Shown: positions 44,953 through 52,869 of the stretch, one piece after another
Layout: each line of letters starts with the position of its first letter
How positions within the stretch are numbered: position 1 is the stretch's first letter
Assembly (NCBI RefSeq): GCF_021390515.1
Contig: NZ_JAJUXI010000005.1
Coordinates: 434,001 to 498,000, forward strand
Source: Dyadobacter sp. CY326
GTDB taxonomy: Bacteria; Bacteroidota; Bacteroidia; Cytophagales; Spirosomataceae
Reading direction: 5' to 3'
Length of the DNA: 64,000 nucleotides
Translations under genes and position numbers: made by a program
Notes under the pieces: model-generated
What the model saw: only the letters and a program-made list of their open reading frames with translations
Told to the model about the DNA's origin: nothing
Databases searched by the model: none

Positions 44953-45878
44953 TGGAAAAAGGTCAGCTATATCAGATCAAGACAATCAGTGATTTTCACA
45001 AATTACTGGGTGCGCCTGCACCTGAGCACCCATTGATCAGCGTCATCAAAATCGAACCATTCGAGCATGTTCCCGACGGAATTCCGGGAAATGTGGTTCA
45101 GGGCTTTTATAACATTTCTCTCAAAAAAGGTTTTAAGTCGCCCGTTAAATTTAAATACGGTCAGCAGGCTTACGACTTTGACGAAGGCGTGCTCAGCTTC
45201 ATGTCGCCAGGGCAGATCAGCGGTTTTGATCCGCAAAAATACGCCAGCCCGGAGCAATCTGGCTGGTTGCTTCTTTTCCATCCGGATCTGCTTTGGAATA
45301 CTCCACTCGCCAAGAAAATAAATCAATATGGTTTTTTTGATTATGCCGTGAATGAGGCGCTGTTTCTTTCTGACAAAGAAGAGGTTACATTAAATCAAAT
45401 TGTCGGAAACATCAGCCAGGAATATCATAATAACATGGATAGATTCAGCCACGACATTATCATTACTCAATTGGAATCACTGCTGAATTATTCCGAGCGC
45501 TTTTACCAGCGCCAGTTCATGACGCGCAGGAAAACCAATCACGAAATACTGGATCGCCTGAATGCGGAGCTCGTCAAGTATTTTGATGACGCAAATGCAA
45601 CGCAAAACGGATTGCCCGCGGTTGGCTATCTTGCCAAGCAGCTTAATGTGTCGCCTGATTATTTGAGTGGCTTGCTCAAAACCCTCACCGGCCTGACCAC
45701 GCAGCAACATATTCATGAAAAACTCGTCGAAAAGGCCAAACAGCAGCTTTCTACAACAAACTTATCTGTGAGTGAGATCGCATATCAGCTCGGATTCGAG
45801 CATTCCCAATCTTTCAGTAAGTTGTTCAAATCCAAAACCGAACAATCACCTCTTGCATTCCGAAAAGCCTTTAATTGA
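44949..45878 (+). CDS. AraC-family transcription regulator
   Basis: A 309-residue regulator. The N-terminal cupin-like sensor part is about 1-190 (KFKYGQQAYDFDEGVLSFMS). The C-terminal double HTH has LAKQLNVSPDYLSGLLKTLT, QQHIHEKLVEKAKQQL and EIAYQLGFEHSQSFSKLFKS. It is translationally coupled to the NmrA-like gene and may control it. A degraded relative of its C terminus lies on the other side of that gene (43742-43918). Confidence 0.9.
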   Translation: MMEKGQLYQIKTISDFHKLLGAPAPEHPLISVIKIEPFEHVPDGIPGNVVQGFYNISLKKGFKSPVKFKYGQQAYDFDEGVLSFMSPGQISGFDPQKYASPEQSGWLLLFHPDLLWNTPLAKKINQYGFFDYAVNEALFLSDKEEVTLNQIVGNISQEYHNNMDRFSHDIIITQLESLLNYSERFYQRQFMTRRKTNHEILDRLNAELVKYFDDANATQNGLPAVGYLAKQLNVSPDYLSGLLKTLTGLTTQQHIHEKLVEKAKQQLSTTNLSVSEIAYQLGFEHSQSFSKLFKSKTEQSPLAFRKAFN

Positions 45879-45900
45879 TTACTGGATATCGGCGTGGTTT

Positions 45901-47031
45901 CTAAGCAAAGACTCGAAGGAAGTTGCTCCCGCCTATTTTGCCGATTTAGAGTCGGTTTTTAGCATGGCATCAACAACTGCATAGTAAAACCCGAATTTCT
46001 GGTCGTTCCGGGCCAGGTTGGTACGCTCCCTACTCTTTCAGTTTTTTGGTTGGCACCAGCGTTATTCTGCGCGCTCGGCTGTCGGTATGTCGGCGTCATT
46101 TTAGTATCCGTTCCAATGCAGACATGGTCAATCCCAATCACATCCACCATTGCCCTTATGTTCTGAGCATATTCCAGGGGCGTAACGGCCAGATGCGTCC
46201 ATACGCCGACAATGCCTCCCGCATCAGCAACCATTTTGGCTTGTTCTTTGCTGATCAGTCGCGTGAGCATTCTTTTAGCCATCTCCGGGTCTTGTCCCAG
46301 CTGAGTATTCAATCCCGTGTGAGATATTATAACTGGACGGGCTGCCAGTTTGAGCGTAGCAGCCAACCTCCGCTGGTTGGCAGGTGCCAATCGATCAGAA
46401 TGCCTAGCCGATTACATTCCCGGATCACATCAGCACCGAAGGCAGTCAGCCCGTCCCAGCGTACTGGATTAGTAGAAACGTCACCCAAGGGAACAATCGC
46501 ATCATTGTCATGTAGCAGGCCGAGATGCCGTAAACCATGGCTGTAAGCCTCTTGCAGACGCTCTATTTTCCCTTCCAAAAAGTGGCCACCCGCAACAGAC
46601 TGAATTATGGCAGGCTGGTGCTTTTTATACGCATCGCGAACATCATGCATGTTCAATGCGCGCTTTAAGCCATTCTTTTCAAGGATTTTGTCCATTGAAG
46701 CCAGTCCGTTTTTGAAGCGCTCATAGCCATCACCGGGATTACGCAGTTCGGGGCGGTCGACGGAAAATGTCATACAGATAGCGGATAGCCCAGAACGTTT
46801 CATCTCACCGGCGAGGTCAACATCCGGCCCAGGAACTTCGGCAGCTGCGAACGGAACATCAATGTGATTGTGCGTGTCGATCCCCATTGTTTCAGCCACG
46901 ATCTTAGCCACTTTCGTATCAGGTTTATCCGCTGCCAGCGCCAAAAATGGCGTGATCATCATCGCAGCGCCTGCCCCAGAGACGGAAGTTATAAATTCCC
47001 GCCGCGAATGTTGGATTGGAAGTTTTTTCAT
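45901..47031 (-). pseudogene. frameshifted M19 (renal/membrane dipeptidase-type) peptidase
   Basis: From the ATG at 47031 the first part reads MKKLPIQHSRREFITSVSGA, a Tat-type leader, followed by the zinc site MGIDTHNHIDVPF and EGKIERLQEAYSHGLRHLGL. The frame is lost near 46380 (after GILIDWHLPT). The next part continues in another frame with LAATLKLAARPVIISHTG and VIGIDHVCIGTD. Around 45990 it shifts again to GFYYAVVDAMLKTDSK, and a last shift gives IGKIGGSNFLRVFA to the stop at 45901. At least three shifts show a dead gene. The intact enzyme would have split dipeptides outside the cytoplasm. Confidence 0.85.
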
Positions 47032-47142
47032 TTGGAGGATAAGGGGATGCCTCGATACTACATTTGTGCTTACCCTTAAAAGTAAAGAATTTGTGTTTTA
47101 TGCCTCATTGGTGAGTTTTGCATAAATCTGGCGGTGCAACTA

Positions 47143-47157
47143 CCGAGGAATCCTCGG
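47143..47157. repeat. short palindrome in an empty intergenic region
   Basis: CCGAGGA and its complement around one base, in the 405-bp stretch 47032-47436. No coding frame, tRNA or other element could be supported in the rest of this stretch. Confidence 0.35.
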
Positions 47158-47436
47158 CGGTTCAAGTTGGAAGGTAGGCGAAAAGTGCCGTACGAGGTCT
47201 TTGTAGATTTAGTAACTCCCTCCTAGAAAACTTTCACCAAGACACTCGCTGACTGCCACCGTAATTTTTACACGATTCATTTTCAAAGATGTCTAAACAA
47301 AAATTGGCATAGAAAACCGAAAGTTTCGGGGTGCGATTACCGCTTAATAACTATTAATCATTGACATTTTGGCAAAACAGTATTTGCCAAAAGCGCAGAC
47401 TTTTAAATTAACAATCTCAATCTTCTCCTCTTTAAA

Positions 47437-47895
47437 GTGAAAAAATATCTACTCCTGTTGACGTTCCTTTCATTGGGCTGCTCAATGACGCAGTATAACC
47501 TTGAGACAGTTGAGACAATGCCGGTTTACGGCGAACAGGGAATCGGGGCGGAACAGTTAGGAGAAATTGAGCCAGGTGATACTATAATGATTGTTGCCAA
47601 GCCGCGGAAAAAACTTGAAAACGTGATGATCGTTGTCCATAAATCAAGACTTGTTTGGACAGTCGGCGTGCCTCATACAACAAAGTTGATTAGCAGAAAA
47701 CGAATTAGCAGAAAAGCCTATTTAAGTCAATATGCCCGATACACATTTGCTTCTACCAGCGAACCAAACCGAATCTCAGGAAGTACTTACGGCTCCGAAT
47801 CATCATCCAAACCTTATGGTTCTACTTCCAGCAGGGGCGCCACTATCCACACTGGCCCGCGAGGTGGCAGGTATTATATTAATCAAAGGCAATAA
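47437..47895 (+). CDS. lipoprotein with PBCV-type basic adaptor motif, prematurely ended
   Basis: A 152-residue protein from a GTG start (MKKYLLLLTFLSLGCSMTQY), with lipobox LSLGCS, a beta-rich middle (GEIEPGDTIMIVAKPRKKL) and a Ser/Gly-rich linker. It ends IHTGPRGGRYYINQRQ. TGPRGGRYYIN is the start of the PBCV-specific basic adaptor motif, which normally continues with a segment like GNKTYIKK. That continuation is present in the +1 frame just after, so a frameshift near 47884 has cut the protein short. Confidence 0.65.
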   Translation: MKKYLLLLTFLSLGCSMTQYNLETVETMPVYGEQGIGAEQLGEIEPGDTIMIVAKPRKKLENVMIVVHKSRLVWTVGVPHTTKLISRKRISRKAYLSQYARYTFASTSEPNRISGSTYGSESSSKPYGSTSSRGATIHTGPRGGRYYINQRQ

Positions 47896-48052
47896 AACAT
47901 ATATAAAGAAAGGAGCATCAAGTTCTAACAGTGGGTCATCACGCAAGTCTTCAATAAAGACTTACAAGAAGTCATCATCTAATTCGTCCCAACGCTCATC
48001 TTCTGGTTCTTACCGCAGATCATCATCTGGCTCTTTTTATCGTCGACGATAG
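47885..48052 (+). pseudogene. out-of-frame 3' continuation of the PBCV-adaptor lipoprotein
   Basis: In the +1 frame from 47885 the sequence reads KGNKTYIKKGASSSNSGSS, then a Ser/Arg/Lys-rich tail ending GSFYRRR and a stop at 48052. It completes the adaptor motif begun in frame at 47866-47883 and has the composition of a basic surface tail. It is best read as the severed end of the gene at 47437, not as a gene of its own. Confidence 0.65.
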
Positions 48053-48086
48053 GCATTTTTCATAATCGGGCCAGCAGTCAACTCAA

Positions 48087-48113
48087 TAAAAAAGGACTGC
48101 CAAATGACAGTCC
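48087..48113 (-). terminator. rho-independent terminator for the HEPN-type gene
   Basis: On the reverse strand a GGACTG stem (complementary to CAGTCC) with an eight-base loop is followed by a T run. It ends the transcript coming from the 48222 gene and mnmE. Confidence 0.75.
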
Positions 48114-48221
48114 CCAACATTCTAAAAATTTTTCTGCATTCGTTCAAAAACCCTCCCAGTGCACTTTCAGGTCAAACAGCGCTGACTTCTCAGCTTTATC
48201 AAACGGAATATAGTCCGTACA

Positions 48222-48650
48222 TTATTTTTCTTTGGCTATTATCGACTCCATCTTTTCTTGAAATGCGACAAAAAGTGGATAAAAATCACGGACGATATTT
48301 TTATAAATCTGTTCTGATATTTCTTCGTTGTAAGTGTGGCTGGTAAGATTCCTGCTCTTGATCATTTTCATCCAGTTATCGCCGTCCGTGATCAGATCAA
48401 CACTAAATGCCTGGCGGATTGCATCCCTCGAACCCTTTACTTCCGAGTTGCCTTGGTAAATAAAAAAGTCTTGCATCACCTTCCAGGCCAGTTCATGTGT
48501 AAATTTAAAGGCCAGTATAATTCCCTGCCTTTCGAGCTCGCTTAGCGCCCGTTGCGTATCCAGATATACGGCTTCACCTAATTTTTTAAGTGCTTTTTTA
48601 TAATTCTCAAAGCGTAGTTTCCAACGAATATCCTGCTCCTCCATGTACAT
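48222..48650 (-). CDS. HEPN-type nucleotidyltransferase-substrate-binding protein (HI0074 family)
   Basis: A 142-residue helical protein (RWKLRFENYKKALKKLGEAV; GIILAFKFTHELAWKVMQDF; SRDAIRQAFSVDLI). It has the HEPN motif R-x4-H in SRNLTSHTY. Members normally pair with a small MNT-type nucleotidyltransferase as a toxin-antitoxin-like module, the HEPN partner being a potential RNase. No MNT gene is visible downstream, where only a short gap and a terminator remain, nor upstream, where mnmE starts its 3' end 17 bp away. It therefore stands as an orphan. Confidence 0.85.
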   Translation of the reverse strand: MYMEEQDIRWKLRFENYKKALKKLGEAVYLDTQRALSELERQGIILAFKFTHELAWKVMQDFFIYQGNSEVKGSRDAIRQAFSVDLITDGDNWMKMIKSRNLTSHTYNEEISEQIYKNIVRDFYPLFVAFQEKMESIIAKEK

Positions 48651-48667
48651 TTAGTATTCAAAATCAT

Positions 48668-50035
48668 TTACTTGCCAATGCAAAAGCGGGAAAAGATGTT
48701 TTCCAACAAATCATCCGTAACAATACTCCCGGTAATCTCCCCCAAATGAAACAAAGACAACCGAATATCCTGCGCTAAAAAATCCCCCGTCACCCCCGTC
48801 TCCAACCCATTCAAAACATCCTGCAAGGCATCATGCGTCTTCACCAAATGCTCATAATGCCTTAAATTGGTCACAACAGTATCGCTAGCCGATTGCCCGT
48901 AAACCATGGAAACCAGTTTATTGGTTAATGTAGAAAGACCAGCTTGCGACTTTGCTGATATAGAAATAACATCTTCTTGGAACAGGGTTAAATTTTGAGC
49001 AGATATTTCTCCAATATCAATCTTATTAAGCACATACAAAACCTGCTTCCCAGCCGGAAGCATTGCCCCCAGCTGCTGATTCTCCCTTAACGTCTCCAAA
49101 CTATCAAAAAGGAAAATCACAATATCCGCTTTCTCCATTGCATTCTTGGACCTTTCAATCCCGATGGATTCTACCAGATCACTGGTTTCACGAATCCCTG
49201 CAGTGTCAATGAAGCGGAACTTCAAACCTTCCAGCACAATCGTATCTTCAATCACATCACGCGTTGTGCCTGCTATGCTGGTGACAATGGCTTTTTCCTC
49301 ATTCAATAATGCATTCAGCAATGTAGATTTCCCAACGTTAGGCGAGCCTATGATGGCCACGGGGACGCCTTCTTTTAATGCATTGCCAAAATCGAATGAA
49401 TCGATGAGCGGGGCGATGGTGCTTAGAAGCGCTTCGATCAGGCGGCGCAGGTCGTCGCGCTGGGCGAATTCTACGTCTTCTTCGCCGAAATCGAGTTCAA
49501 GTTCTATTAAAGATGCAAAATGGATGAGTTCGGTTCGTAAGGACGCGAGTTTTTTGGAAAAACCACCTCTTAGCTGGTTCAATGCTGTTTTGTGACTGGC
49601 CTGAGAGTCTGCGGCGATGAGGTCGGCTACGGCTTCGGCTTGTACCAAGTCGAATTGGCCGTTCAGAAATGCGCGTTGAGTAAATTCTCCTGGCTTGGCG
49701 ATTCTGGCTCCTTTTGTGATGAGGAGTTTAAGTATTTGCCTTATAATGTAGTCGGAACCGTGACAGGAAATTTCTATGGAATCTTCTTTAGTGAAAGATT
49801 TGGGTGTTTTGAAAACGGTTACCAGCACTTCGTCGATGATTTCGCCATTGTGCTGGATCGTTCCGAAATGCACGGTGTGGCTATCGGCTTCTTCCAGATT
49901 TTTTCCTTTAAAAATGGATTTTACCATGGAAATAGCGCCCAGCCCGGAAACCCGGATGACGGCAATGGCGCCCACACCCGAGGGCGTAGCGAGTGCACAA
50001 ATAACTTCTTGCTGATGAATTGGTATAATGTCCAT
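48668..50035 (-). CDS. mnmE: tRNA uridine-5-carboxymethylaminomethyl modification GTPase
   Basis: A 455-residue GTPase that, with MnmG, modifies the wobble uridine of several tRNAs. The N-terminal tetrahydrofolate-binding domain starts MDIIPIHQQEVICALATPSG. The G domain has GSPNVGKSTL, IAGTTRDV, DTAG and NKID, and the C terminus ends FCIGK, whose Cys is a family signature. Length is typical. The HEPN-type gene follows 17 bp after its stop. Confidence 0.96.
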   Translation of the reverse strand: MDIIPIHQQEVICALATPSGVGAIAVIRVSGLGAISMVKSIFKGKNLEEADSHTVHFGTIQHNGEIIDEVLVTVFKTPKSFTKEDSIEISCHGSDYIIRQILKLLITKGARIAKPGEFTQRAFLNGQFDLVQAEAVADLIAADSQASHKTALNQLRGGFSKKLASLRTELIHFASLIELELDFGEEDVEFAQRDDLRRLIEALLSTIAPLIDSFDFGNALKEGVPVAIIGSPNVGKSTLLNALLNEEKAIVTSIAGTTRDVIEDTIVLEGLKFRFIDTAGIRETSDLVESIGIERSKNAMEKADIVIFLFDSLETLRENQQLGAMLPAGKQVLYVLNKIDIGEISAQNLTLFQEDVISISAKSQAGLSTLTNKLVSMVYGQSASDTVVTNLRHYEHLVKTHDALQDVLNGLETGVTGDFLAQDIRLSLFHLGEITGSIVTDDLLENIFSRFCIGK

Positions 50036-50120
50036 GCTGTAAATATGCCATTAAATCAACTATCAGGCAAAAACCAGCATTCCAACATCCCGCCAAGAAA
50101 GCGCAATTCAATGATTCAAC

Positions 50121-52124
50121 TTACCGGATCGCCACCCGCTTAACCACCGAGCCGCTCCCCGTATGGATCTTGATCAGGTAAAAACCGCTGGAAATGCCAG
50201 CCAGATTCAGAACAGCCCAATGCTGCTGGTCATAAAGTGCCTCTTTCAACTTCACGCCCGAACTCGAAAACACTTCCACCATCCCTATTTTGCCCTGGGC
50301 CGAGACAACATTGACCTCCCCTGCGGATGGATTTGGAAAAACATCAAAATTGGATGAGGCAAGTGGCTCAATGCCCAGCACGTCCGCACTCAATTTCTTG
50401 TAACGAATGCTCGTTATTCCCGACTCCGCATGCTCTGTAACCGCCCGGATCGAGTAAATATATTCAACGCCTTGCTTCGCGGATGGATCAGAATAAGTTG
50501 CTTGCAAAGGCAAATGCAGAATTTCGTGAGCGCCTAATGAATCCGGTCCGCCGGATCTTTCCAAAATGTAACCCGTTGCGCCAGGCAGCTCATTCCAGCT
50601 CAAGACAACATTGCCCACTTCATCCCTGGCGGTCAGCGTCAGCGTTCCCAGATTTGGGAATGGATAAATCTTGTTATGATGAAAAGCAAATGCACGAAAT
50701 CCTTTATCATTCCGCAAAAACGGCCCGATGTAAACCCACGGCGCCGATAATAATCCGGCATAGTGATATTTTGAAGGTAAATATTTGATCAGAGAATCAG
50801 GTCCGGCGGCTTTCTTCTCGACAATGATTTTGTTAGCCTCTGCCCTGCCTGATTTTAGCTTTTGCCATTCCGCATTTAAGTAAAAAAAGTCTTTCACCGA
50901 GTAAATGGACGACGGTTCCTGGCTGCCCTCAATGTTCGTATTCAATGTGTCATTGGGATAAACCATTTTCTGATAATCCTCAAAAACCATGGTGATTTCC
51001 GTTGAATCCTTTTTTGAGTAAAAAGCCTTTTTCAAGCTGGGAGAAGTGATTTTTTCTTTTTTTCCATAGTGATAAAATCCCGCCATATCGGCCAGGTCCT
51101 GTCCTAATTTGAGATATCCTTCCAAACCATAATGGAAACCATTCCAGCCCGGCGCTCCGAGGGCTGCATAAGGCTGAATAATGGGATATTTCTCTCCCAA
51201 AAGCCGCTGATCCTCCCGAAACTGACCAATCCGGTCGTCATAAGCGCCTCCACCGAAAAGCGGAAGCTGGAAAACGTATATTTTTTCAACCTTCGGATAA
51301 TCTTCTTTCCAATTGTTGACCATCTGTTCAAAGCGCGGCGCCCACACCAACGGATCATTCGACGCAGCTTCATTTTCGCCTTGCCAGTAAAAAATGCCTT
51401 TCAATGCAGGCATAAGGCCCGATTGGTTTACATAATTCAATAAAACACCATAAAATTTGGCAGGATCTTCGTGATTATCAGGATTTCGCTCGATGAGTTG
51501 CGCCAGCGAAGCGCCAGCAAGTGCGCCGTTGATCACGCAGGTTGGAATGCCATACTTTTCGGCGACGCGACGCTGAAATTCAATCCCAAAAATACCAACG
51601 CGCGGGCTCAGTGCATTGGCAAGTCCGAAGCCGGTTCCCTTGGGCGCGGACCCGAATGTGCGACAAAATTCATTGCGATATGGATAATCCACTTCCCACG
51701 CAACTGCATTGGACTGGCCATAAATCAGGTAAAGATCACCGGCAACGACATTATTGCGCGTAACGATCAATGTTGAATCCGTGGCGGATTTGCAAGCATA
51801 CACGGCAAATGAATATTCTGCCAGTTCCGATTTAATTGTTGTGGCAATGCTGAAAGCGCCAACTTCGGCTGTGTATTTCAATGCATTTTTATGGTAGCTG
51901 GTCCGCGCTCCGTTGCGTGACGTCACGACGGAAACATAGGCGTAACCAGCAGCTTCAACATTTCCAGCGATCGTAACGTCCGCCTCATTATTTGCATTCC
52001 GCGGATAAAGCTGCAAATCCTCAGGCAGCGAGCTAAAATTGACAATCTGGATTTTCTCTGCAAATGAGGGCGAAAAAACGCGGCATAGTGAGAAGATTAC
52101 ACTTAATAGTAAAGCTTTTTTCAT
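50121..52124 (-). CDS. type IX-secreted carbohydrate acetylesterase (SASA/CE6-like)
   Basis: A 667-residue protein starting MKKALLLSVIFSLCRVFS (signal peptide; the upstream in-frame ATG is unlikely). The catalytic domain (about 100-360) has LIYGQSNAVAWEVD with the Ser nucleophile, FYWQGENEAASND, and a His in NGFHYGLEGYLKLG. A fibronectin-III-like domain (VLSWNELPGATGYILERSGG) and a C-terminal type IX sorting domain (FDVFPNPSAGEVNVV...) follow. It probably removes O-acetyl groups from external polysaccharides or sialic acid-like sugars. Confidence 0.87.
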   Translation of the reverse strand: MKKALLLSVIFSLCRVFSPSFAEKIQIVNFSSLPEDLQLYPRNANNEADVTIAGNVEAAGYAYVSVVTSRNGARTSYHKNALKYTAEVGAFSIATTIKSELAEYSFAVYACKSATDSTLIVTRNNVVAGDLYLIYGQSNAVAWEVDYPYRNEFCRTFGSAPKGTGFGLANALSPRVGIFGIEFQRRVAEKYGIPTCVINGALAGASLAQLIERNPDNHEDPAKFYGVLLNYVNQSGLMPALKGIFYWQGENEAASNDPLVWAPRFEQMVNNWKEDYPKVEKIYVFQLPLFGGGAYDDRIGQFREDQRLLGEKYPIIQPYAALGAPGWNGFHYGLEGYLKLGQDLADMAGFYHYGKKEKITSPSLKKAFYSKKDSTEITMVFEDYQKMVYPNDTLNTNIEGSQEPSSIYSVKDFFYLNAEWQKLKSGRAEANKIIVEKKAAGPDSLIKYLPSKYHYAGLLSAPWVYIGPFLRNDKGFRAFAFHHNKIYPFPNLGTLTLTARDEVGNVVLSWNELPGATGYILERSGGPDSLGAHEILHLPLQATYSDPSAKQGVEYIYSIRAVTEHAESGITSIRYKKLSADVLGIEPLASSNFDVFPNPSAGEVNVVSAQGKIGMVEVFSSSGVKLKEALYDQQHWAVLNLAGISSGFYLIKIHTGSGSVVKRVAIR

Positions 52125-52230
52125 AGAGGTTTGTAATTCCATTGAGGTGCGTAACAAACGTATAATAAAGCTGTTATATAACAATGCGATGCTGATAATG
52201 ATTTATTGGAAACGCCTGATTTGATTTTCG

Positions 52231-52238
52231 TATCTTTG
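52231..52238 (+). promoter_or_regulatory. -7 element directly before queE
   Basis: TATCTTTG is a perfect TAnnTTTG and ends four bases before the queE ATG at 52243, implying a leaderless or near-leaderless message. TTGG at 52207-52210 is a weak -33 candidate. Confidence 0.5.
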
Positions 52239-52242
52239 CAAA

Positions 52243-52869
52243 ATGTTTACCGAGACTTTACCAATTCAAACCACAAAGCTTCCGGTTATGGAAGCTTTTT
52301 ATACTTTACAGGGAGAAGGCCAGCACAGCGGGCGCGCCGCTTACTTTATCCGCCTAGGCGGCTGCGAAGTGGGCTGCCACTGGTGCGACGTAAAAGAATC
52401 CTGGAATGCGGACCTGCATCCAAAATTTGACATTAATAAGATTGTGGAAGGCGCTTTGCAATATCCCGGGCGTCTGGCGGTGATCACCGGAGGCGAGCCT
52501 TTAATGTATAATCTGGATGAACTGACGGGCCAACTTAAAGATGCAGGCTTCAAAACCAACATTGAAACTTCCGGGGTCTATCCGTTTACGGGACGTTGGG
52601 ATTGGGTGTGTTTTTCTCCTAAAAAATTCAAAACGCCGCATCCAGACATTTATAAAAATGCCAATGAGCTCAAAGCCATCATTTATAATAAGAGTGATTT
52701 TGAGTTTGCTGAATTGCACGCCGCGCTCGTTTCCGATGATTGTACATTGCTCATGCAGCCCGAATGGAGTAAGCACGAGGTGATGCTGCCTTTGATCATT
52801 GACTATATCAAAGACAATCCCAAATGGAAAATGTCGTTACAAACTCACAAGTACATGAACATTCCATAA
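52243..52869 (+). CDS. queE: 7-carboxy-7-deazaguanine synthase (radical SAM)
   Basis: A 208-residue enzyme making CDG from carboxy-tetrahydropterin in queuosine synthesis. EAFYTLQGEGQHSGRAAYFI opens the barrel, the cluster Cys are 41, 45 and 48 (GGCEVGCHWCD), ITGGEPLMY binds SAM, and the end SLQTHKYMNIP is typical. An ATG at residue 16 is an alternative start. Its stop overlaps the next start by one base (TAATG). Confidence 0.95.
   Translation: MFTETLPIQTTKLPVMEAFYTLQGEGQHSGRAAYFIRLGGCEVGCHWCDVKESWNADLHPKFDINKIVEGALQYPGRLAVITGGEPLMYNLDELTGQLKDAGFKTNIETSGVYPFTGRWDWVCFSPKKFKTPHPDIYKNANELKAIIYNKSDFEFAELHAALVSDDCTLLMQPEWSKHEVMLPLIIDYIKDNPKWKMSLQTHKYMNIP

Noticed and set aside
45901..47031. Programmed frameshifting in the M19 peptidase gene
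   Set aside because: Several shifts with no slippery heptamer or downstream structure, and loss of sequence around the joins, fit decay better.
47101..47230. Possible small RNA around the palindrome at 47143
   Set aside because: No promoter or terminator could be placed and the fold beyond the 15-base palindrome is weak.
48144..48221. In-frame open stretch after the HEPN gene stop (TDYIPFDKAEKSALFDLK)
   Set aside because: It resembles a protein tail but is only about 25 codons with no start and no recognised family; too little to call a remnant of the missing MNT gene.
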